A stretch of 64,000 bases of DNA, from NCBI GenBank assembly GCA_034519515.1, contig JAXHOK010000068.1, forward strand, positions 248,001-312,000. Direction: 5' to 3'. This DNA is from Arcicella sp034519515. GTDB lineage: Bacteria > Bacteroidota > Bacteroidia > Cytophagales > Spirosomataceae. The position numbers and the translations under genes are program-made. This document shows positions 60,265 to 64,000 of this stretch, piece after piece. Every line of letters starts with the position of its first letter. The first letter of the stretch is position 1. A model generated the notes under the pieces. The model had not been told where the DNA came from. It worked only from the letters and a program-made list of their open reading frames with translations, and searched no databases.

Positions 60265-62263
60265 CTATTATGATAAAAATCAATAATCCAATCAATCCTA
60301 AAAATGCCATTGCCACGTACAATTGCACTTTTCCGCCTTGGGCTGAACGAGTAAATTTGCCAATTACACCAGCCGAATAAGCCGTTCCATTGGGAATTCC
60401 GTCAATGATTTTGGCATCAAACCAATCGATAAACTTAGCGATAAACACTTGTAAATCAGCCAAGAGATTGACCAAAGCATCCAAGATTTTCTGGTCGAAG
60501 ATTTGTAAAAAGGCTGATAATTTTAGGGTTGGATTGATGAATATTTTTTGGTAAAGTTTGTCGAAGGTTGGTAGTGGTTCGGTCGTCTGTGAAGACACAG
60601 ATAACGGCGGGGCTAAGGTTGCGAATCCGTTGTTGTCTGTGTCTCCACAGACGACCTCAACCGATTTGCTGAATATAAATATTCTGTGACGGGTTAAATA
60701 ACCAAGACCTATTCCGATTAAAGCCATTGAGGTTGAGATGATACCAATTAAATGGTTTTCAGTTCCAAAATTATCGTTAAAAAATGCCCAAAACCAAGAA
60801 TGCTCAATACTTAAAGGATTCAGACTAAAAACAAAGCTAATTGAAAGTACAGACAATATTCCGATGGGTAATTTCATTTTCCAAGAGCCTTCATGGATTG
60901 AATTTACATCAACTTTTTCATTTCTAAATTCCCCCAAAAATATCATCCAAATTTGGCGAGTCATGTAGAAAGCGGTTAGGGCAATTCCAATTAAGACAAA
61001 TACAATTATCATCAGAAATGATAAATTATAGAATAAATAAGAGCCTCCAGATACAGAGGCTGAGTATTCTGATATTATAAAATTCAAAATAGCATCTTTC
61101 GATAAAAAACCCGAAAATAAAGGCAGACCCATCAAAGCCATTGAGCAAATTAAATAACACACAAAAGTAAAAGGCATTTTCTTGCGTAAACCTCCCATTA
61201 ACCGCATATCTTGGGCATCAAAACCTTCTCCTGAATGATGCAAAGCATGAATAATTGCCCCTGCACAAAGGAACAAACCTGCCTTGAAAAAAGCGTGAGT
61301 GAGTAAATGAAAAGTGGATGCCCCCGAACCTAAACCTATAACCATTAAACCCAATTGAGAAACGGTTGAATACGCCAAAGTCTTCTTTATATCAGTTTGA
61401 AAAATAGCGTAAATTGAACCGAGAATCATGGTAATTGCCCCTATAATGGAAACCAACTTTAAACTATCAACACTAAAAATCGGCTGAGTTCTAATTAACA
61501 AATAAATTCCTGCAACCACCATCGTAGCGGCGTGTATTAGAGCAGACACAGGTGTTGGTCCTTCCATGGCATCGGGTAGCCACGTATGCAAAGGAAATTG
61601 GGCAGATTTTGCGATTGTTCCACAGAAGAGGAGTAGGCAGTAAATAGTTGGTAAACTAATGTCTTGATTATTAAAAGTTGTTAAATCTACGGAATGATTA
61701 TTATAAAAATACACCCCAAAAATCCCTATCAAAAAGCCCACATCGCCAATTCTGTTCATTAAAAAGGCTTTTTTGGAGGCTTGGACGGCTTCGGGTTTTT
61801 TATACCAAAAGCCAATCAGTAGATAAGAACTCAGCCCGACTAATTCCCAAAAACCATAAAGTACAAAAAGATTATCGGTCAAAACTATCCCCAACATCGA
61901 AAATACAAAGAGACTCAAAAAACCGAAATATCGGTATAAATCGGGGTCTTTTTCCATGTATTCGAGCGAGAAAATTTCTACCAGAAGTGCTATGAAATTG
62001 ACCAAAACCAACATCATTAAAGTCAGAGAATCAAAGAGAAAACCGAATTGATAGGCTTTTCCTTGAAGCGTGAACCAGTTGAAAATCAAATGATTGTCTT
62101 TTGCATGAAGGTTTTGAAGAAGAAAATAAATGGAAAATACAAGGTTCAAAGCCGTCAGCCCGACTGCCAGCCAGCCAGCCAAAGTATTGTGTTTTCTACC
62201 CAACAACATCGGCACAACAAAGCCAATGAGTGGAGTAAATAATATGAACCAAATTAGGGACAT
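60254..62263 (-). CDS. nuoL: NADH-quinone oxidoreductase subunit L
   Basis: The 669-aa subunit has about 16 helices and SAQFPLHTWLPDAMEGPTPV, then AFFKAGLFLCAGAIIHALHH. It has the long horizontal-helix region and final TM near the C-terminus (LLIFIIIVAP). Between about residues 537 and 561 the sequence (VCGDTDNNGFATLAPPLSVS) comes from an inverted repeat, and lies in the loop before the C-terminal helix. It is longer than the usual 610-650 aa, consistent with insertion. Confidence 0.93.
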   Translation of the reverse strand: MSLIWFILFTPLIGFVVPMLLGRKHNTLAGWLAVGLTALNLVFSIYFLLQNLHAKDNHLIFNWFTLQGKAYQFGFLFDSLTLMMLVLVNFIALLVEIFSLEYMEKDPDLYRYFGFLSLFVFSMLGIVLTDNLFVLYGFWELVGLSSYLLIGFWYKKPEAVQASKKAFLMNRIGDVGFLIGIFGVYFYNNHSVDLTTFNNQDISLPTIYCLLLFCGTIAKSAQFPLHTWLPDAMEGPTPVSALIHAATMVVAGIYLLIRTQPIFSVDSLKLVSIIGAITMILGSIYAIFQTDIKKTLAYSTVSQLGLMVIGLGSGASTFHLLTHAFFKAGLFLCAGAIIHALHHSGEGFDAQDMRLMGGLRKKMPFTFVCYLICSMALMGLPLFSGFLSKDAILNFIISEYSASVSGGSYLFYNLSFLMIIVFVLIGIALTAFYMTRQIWMIFLGEFRNEKVDVNSIHEGSWKMKLPIGILSVLSISFVFSLNPLSIEHSWFWAFFNDNFGTENHLIGIISTSMALIGIGLGYLTRHRIFIFSKSVEVVCGDTDNNGFATLAPPLSVSSQTTEPLPTFDKLYQKIFINPTLKLSAFLQIFDQKILDALVNLLADLQVFIAKFIDWFDAKIIDGIPNGTAYSAGVIGKFTRSAQGGKVQLYVAMAFLGLIGLLIFIIIVAP
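60581..60656. repeat. Inverted repeat inserted in frame in nuoL
   Basis: Arms GGTCGTCTGTG-AGACACAGA (60581-60605) and its complement (60632-60656) pair with a couple of mismatches. The segment keeps the nuoL frame open. The same kind of palindrome occurs between genes elsewhere in the window. Confidence 0.7.
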
Positions 62264-62279
62264 TTGTTTGAGTTAAAAC

Positions 62280-62364
62280 CTCACCCCCAACCCCTCTCCC
62301 GTGGAGAGGAGAGAATCTGGACAAAAAGCCCCCCTCTCCACGGGAGAGGGGTTGGGGGTGAGGT
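62280..62364. repeat. Perfect 31-bp inverted repeat (CCTCACCCCCAACCCCTCTC type)
   Basis: Arms at 62280-62310 and 62334-62364 are perfectly complementary. The same wording (which reads PHPQPLSRGE in one frame) is widespread in unrelated genomes. It lies upstream of nuoL. Confidence 0.8.
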
Positions 62365-62505
62365 GGATTATTTTTGCAAATTTTCGCTTATTTTCAAGGA
62401 AAATTCTTTTAAAAGTTCAATTTTTGTACAAAGATACAGAGCAAATCTTAATCTGTACTCATTGATTTAGAGATAAATCTACTAAGTTTGTGGACTAATA
62501 GACAG

Positions 62506-62582
62506 GGGTTGGGGGTTAGGTTTTAGGGGTTAGTGAGTTCACAGTTGTATCCTAAATCCTAAATTCCAACCCCTAACCCCCA
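62506..62582. repeat. Word repeat (GGGGTTGGGGGTTAGG type)
   Basis: GGGTTGGGGGTTAGGTTTTA at 62506 faces complements CCTAAATCCTAAATTCC and AACCCCTAACCCCC up to 62582. It ends 9 bp before the thioesterase start. Confidence 0.6.
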
Positions 62583-62591
62583 ATAAAAAAC

Positions 62592-63167
62592 ATGGAAAAC
62601 GCAAAAACAGTTAATTATTCACGAACCACCATCACCGAGTTAATGATTCCTTCTTATGCCAATTTTGGGGGTAAAATTCACGGGGGGATTTTATTGTCAT
62701 TGATGGATAAAGTGGCGTATGCCTGTGCTACCAAACACGCTGGTACTTACGTGGTTACAGTATCGGTGGATAATGTAGAATTTCGTCAGCCTGTTGAAGT
62801 AGGCGAGTTAGTTTCGTTACACGCCTCGGTTAATTATGTGGGGAATAGCTCGCTGATTGTGGGCATAAAAGTGGTGGCGGAGAACATCAAAACCGCCACT
62901 GTGAAGCATACGAATACTTCTTATTTCACAATGGTAGCAAAAGATGATGATGGAAAACTCGCCAAAGTACCTCCCCTGATTTTGGAAAATGATGAGGATA
63001 TTCGTCGTTTTTTAGAATCTTTGAAACGTAAGGAAATCAAATCTTCCTATAAAACCCTCTTGGACAACGCCAAAACCAGTATGGAAATTGATGAAAATGT
63101 ACATTTGTTGGACGATGAAAGATGTATCATCAAGCGAGATAAGGATATGCAGAGTGAGTGGGTTTGA
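62592..63167 (+). CDS. Acyl-CoA thioesterase (hotdog fold)
   Basis: The 191-aa protein has the YciA/BACH-type hotdog signature: PSYANFGGKIHGGILLSLMD, KVAYACATKHAGTYVVTVSV and EFRQPVEVGELVSLHASVNY. It hydrolyses acyl-CoAs in the cytosol; the chain length is unknown. The last 50 residues are a helical, charged extension. It lies between repeat-rich regions and has no operon partner. Confidence 0.87.
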   Translation: MENAKTVNYSRTTITELMIPSYANFGGKIHGGILLSLMDKVAYACATKHAGTYVVTVSVDNVEFRQPVEVGELVSLHASVNYVGNSSLIVGIKVVAENIKTATVKHTNTSYFTMVAKDDDGKLAKVPPLILENDEDIRRFLESLKRKEIKSSYKTLLDNAKTSMEIDENVHLLDDERCIIKRDKDMQSEWV

Positions 63168-63198
63168 AAGCTCTAAGCACGGGTTAGGCATACCTGGA

Positions 63199-63227
63199 GG
63201 AAGACTTCGCTTTGAGCGAAGCCTTCC
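63199..63227. repeat. GGAAGACTTCG palindrome, intergenic copy
   Basis: GGAAGACTTCGC-TTTGA-GCGAAGCCTTCC, with the same loop as the rhaD copy and one mismatch. It separates the thioesterase and the dadA-like gene. Confidence 0.75.
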
Positions 63228-63238
63228 TTCTTCTGAAA

Positions 63239-64000
63239 TCAAACCTGAAACATATCTACCGAAACCGACAGTTTATTTCCATTTACCATTTCCGAAACGA
63301 GTTTTCCCGTGGCAGGGGCGAGACTCAGTCCCATCATGGCGTGTCCTGTGGCTAAGATTACGTTTTTTAGTTGTTTATCTCTGGCAATAATGGGCATTCC
63401 CGAGGGCGTGCAGGGTCTGAATCCGTACCAAGTATCGGCTTCTTTGGGTCTTTGAATGTTCAAATCTGGATAAAATTCGTTGATGCTATTGACGATGCCT
63501 TGCAAACGATTTTGATTGATTTTTGTGTCTTTCGTATTCGTAATTTCCATCGTTCCGCCAAAGCGAATATTGCCACTCATGGGTGTAACGGCTACTTTCC
63601 CTTCGCAAAGAATGGACGGAATACTGGGTTTTTGACTTTGATTTTCCAAGGTAAAACTATATCCTTTTCCTGGTAAAATAGACAAAGTAGTCCCTAATTT
63701 CTTAGTAATCTGCGGACTCCACGAACCCGAAGCAATTACCACTTCATCCGTTTCAAAGTTCCCTTGACTGGTGACTACTTCTTTTACTTTACCATCGCTA
63801 ATCACAAAGTCTATTACCTTCGTATTTCCTTGAATAATGACCTTGTTTTTTGCCAGTTCATTTTTCAAAAAAGACATAAATTTTTGTGGATAAAGATGGG
63901 CATCACTTCTGTAATGCACCGCCCCGATAACATCCGTTTTTGTACCTGTCTCTAATTTATTTACTTCATCTTTTGATAAAAAATCCACTTCCAACCCTAA
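63239..64000 (-). CDS. dadA: D-amino acid dehydrogenase-like FAD oxidoreductase, C-terminal part
   Basis: The reading frame is open to the window edge, so the N-terminus with the FAD-binding GxGxxG is missing. What is seen is the DadA-type C-terminal portion: VVIASGSWSPQITKKLG, LPGKGYSFTLEN, IRFGGTMEIT, WYGFRPCTPSGMPIIARDK and ATGHAMMGLSLAPATGKLVS. It oxidises D-amino acids and delivers electrons to quinone in related species. Exact substrate unproven; glycine oxidase-like alternatives are possible. Confidence 0.8.
   Translation of the reverse strand, partial: LGLEVDFLSKDEVNKLETGTKTDVIGAVHYRSDAHLYPQKFMSFLKNELAKNKVIIQGNTKVIDFVISDGKVKEVVTSQGNFETDEVVIASGSWSPQITKKLGTTLSILPGKGYSFTLENQSQKPSIPSILCEGKVAVTPMSGNIRFGGTMEITNTKDTKINQNRLQGIVNSINEFYPDLNIQRPKEADTWYGFRPCTPSGMPIIARDKQLKNVILATGHAMMGLSLAPATGKLVSEMVNGNKLSVSVDMFQV

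Noticed and set aside
62264..62470. Small plus-strand ORF beginning MFELKPHPQPLSRGEERIW
   Set aside because: It is the translation of a 31-bp inverted repeat of a widespread intergenic type, not a gene.
63088..63390. Plus-strand ORF overlapping the thioesterase end and the dadA-like gene
   Set aside because: It is an alternative-frame reading across a palindrome and antisense to a clear FAD oxidoreductase.
1..64000. CRISPR array
   Set aside because: The repeats seen are inverted or word-like and differ in length; no regularly spaced identical direct repeats with unique spacers occur, and no cas gene is present.
1..64000. tRNA or rRNA genes
   Set aside because: No GGTTCGAATCC-type T-loops with cloverleaf context and no rRNA-like conserved stretches were recognised.

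Overview
This 64 kb window comes from a low-GC member of the Bacteroidota, most likely an aerobic Cytophagales-type bacterium. The evidence is the gene families present (DUF2490, DUF3078, DUF6169, DUF6934, ThuA, DUF1080, secreted proteins ending their signal peptide in AQ/FSQ), few recognisable Shine-Dalgarno sites, and promoters that fit the Bacteroidota TTG-N19-TAnnTTTG pattern (clearest at 52887-52916 and 6007-6036). The genus is not determined. No rRNA, tRNA, CRISPR array, full-length transposase or prophage was seen.

Layout. 1-5.9 kb: a PhzF-family fragment, a DUF2490 outer-membrane protein, a compact three-gene toxin-antitoxin-SecB-like chaperone operon (1446-2630, resembling CmdTAC anti-phage systems), lhgO, aroE, a Uma2 protein and ruvX. 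6-15.6 kb: S41 protease, secreted nuclease lipoprotein, phytanoyl-CoA dioxygenase-like enzyme, YCF48-like lipoprotein, GNAT, a roughly 600-bp nearly pure purine tract, then folA, moaE and ftsW/rodA. 15.8-24.4 kb: an L-rhamnose catabolic locus (rhaD-type aldolase/dehydrogenase carrying several frameshifts, rhaI, rhaB) interrupted by DUF6934 and by two tandem copies of a two-gene module (small helical protein plus DUF6169), one copy broken by a frameshift and a 190-bp MITE. 24.5-29.5 kb: ZapB-like/ZapA, a 6S-RNA-like structured segment, rny, nrdB, SDR. 29.5-39.8 kb: smpB, guaB, TauE/SafE, cytochrome oxidase subunit III, ispE, GDPD, a broken hydrolase between direct repeats, ThuA, ppk1. 40-46.5 kb: ECF sigma factor with a 62-aa companion, two mechanosensitive channels, DUF3078, and a selenium pair (selD, mnmH) around an HlyD remnant. 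47-53.9 kb: penicillin acylase family, DUF1080, cyclophilin and other exported proteins. 53.9-64 kb: Complex I genes nuoC, nuoL, nuoM, nuoN (the last two separated by an opposite-strand LytS-type histidine kinase), a phosphoribosyltransferase, a thioesterase and a dadA-like fragment.

The most striking global property is the density of small non-coding repeats. At least five MITE-like elements can be delimited by terminal inverted repeats, four of them with target-site duplications: family A at 20257-20446 and 52401-52590, B at 50641-50798, C at 12046-12209, and a nested pair at 46681-46996/46725-46890. Many intergenic gaps carry long inverted repeats made of short repeated words, often reaching into the stop codons of flanking genes. 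Related palindromes or word repeats lie in frame inside rhaD, rhaB, nuoN and nuoL, which suggests they can be tolerated as extra peptide loops.
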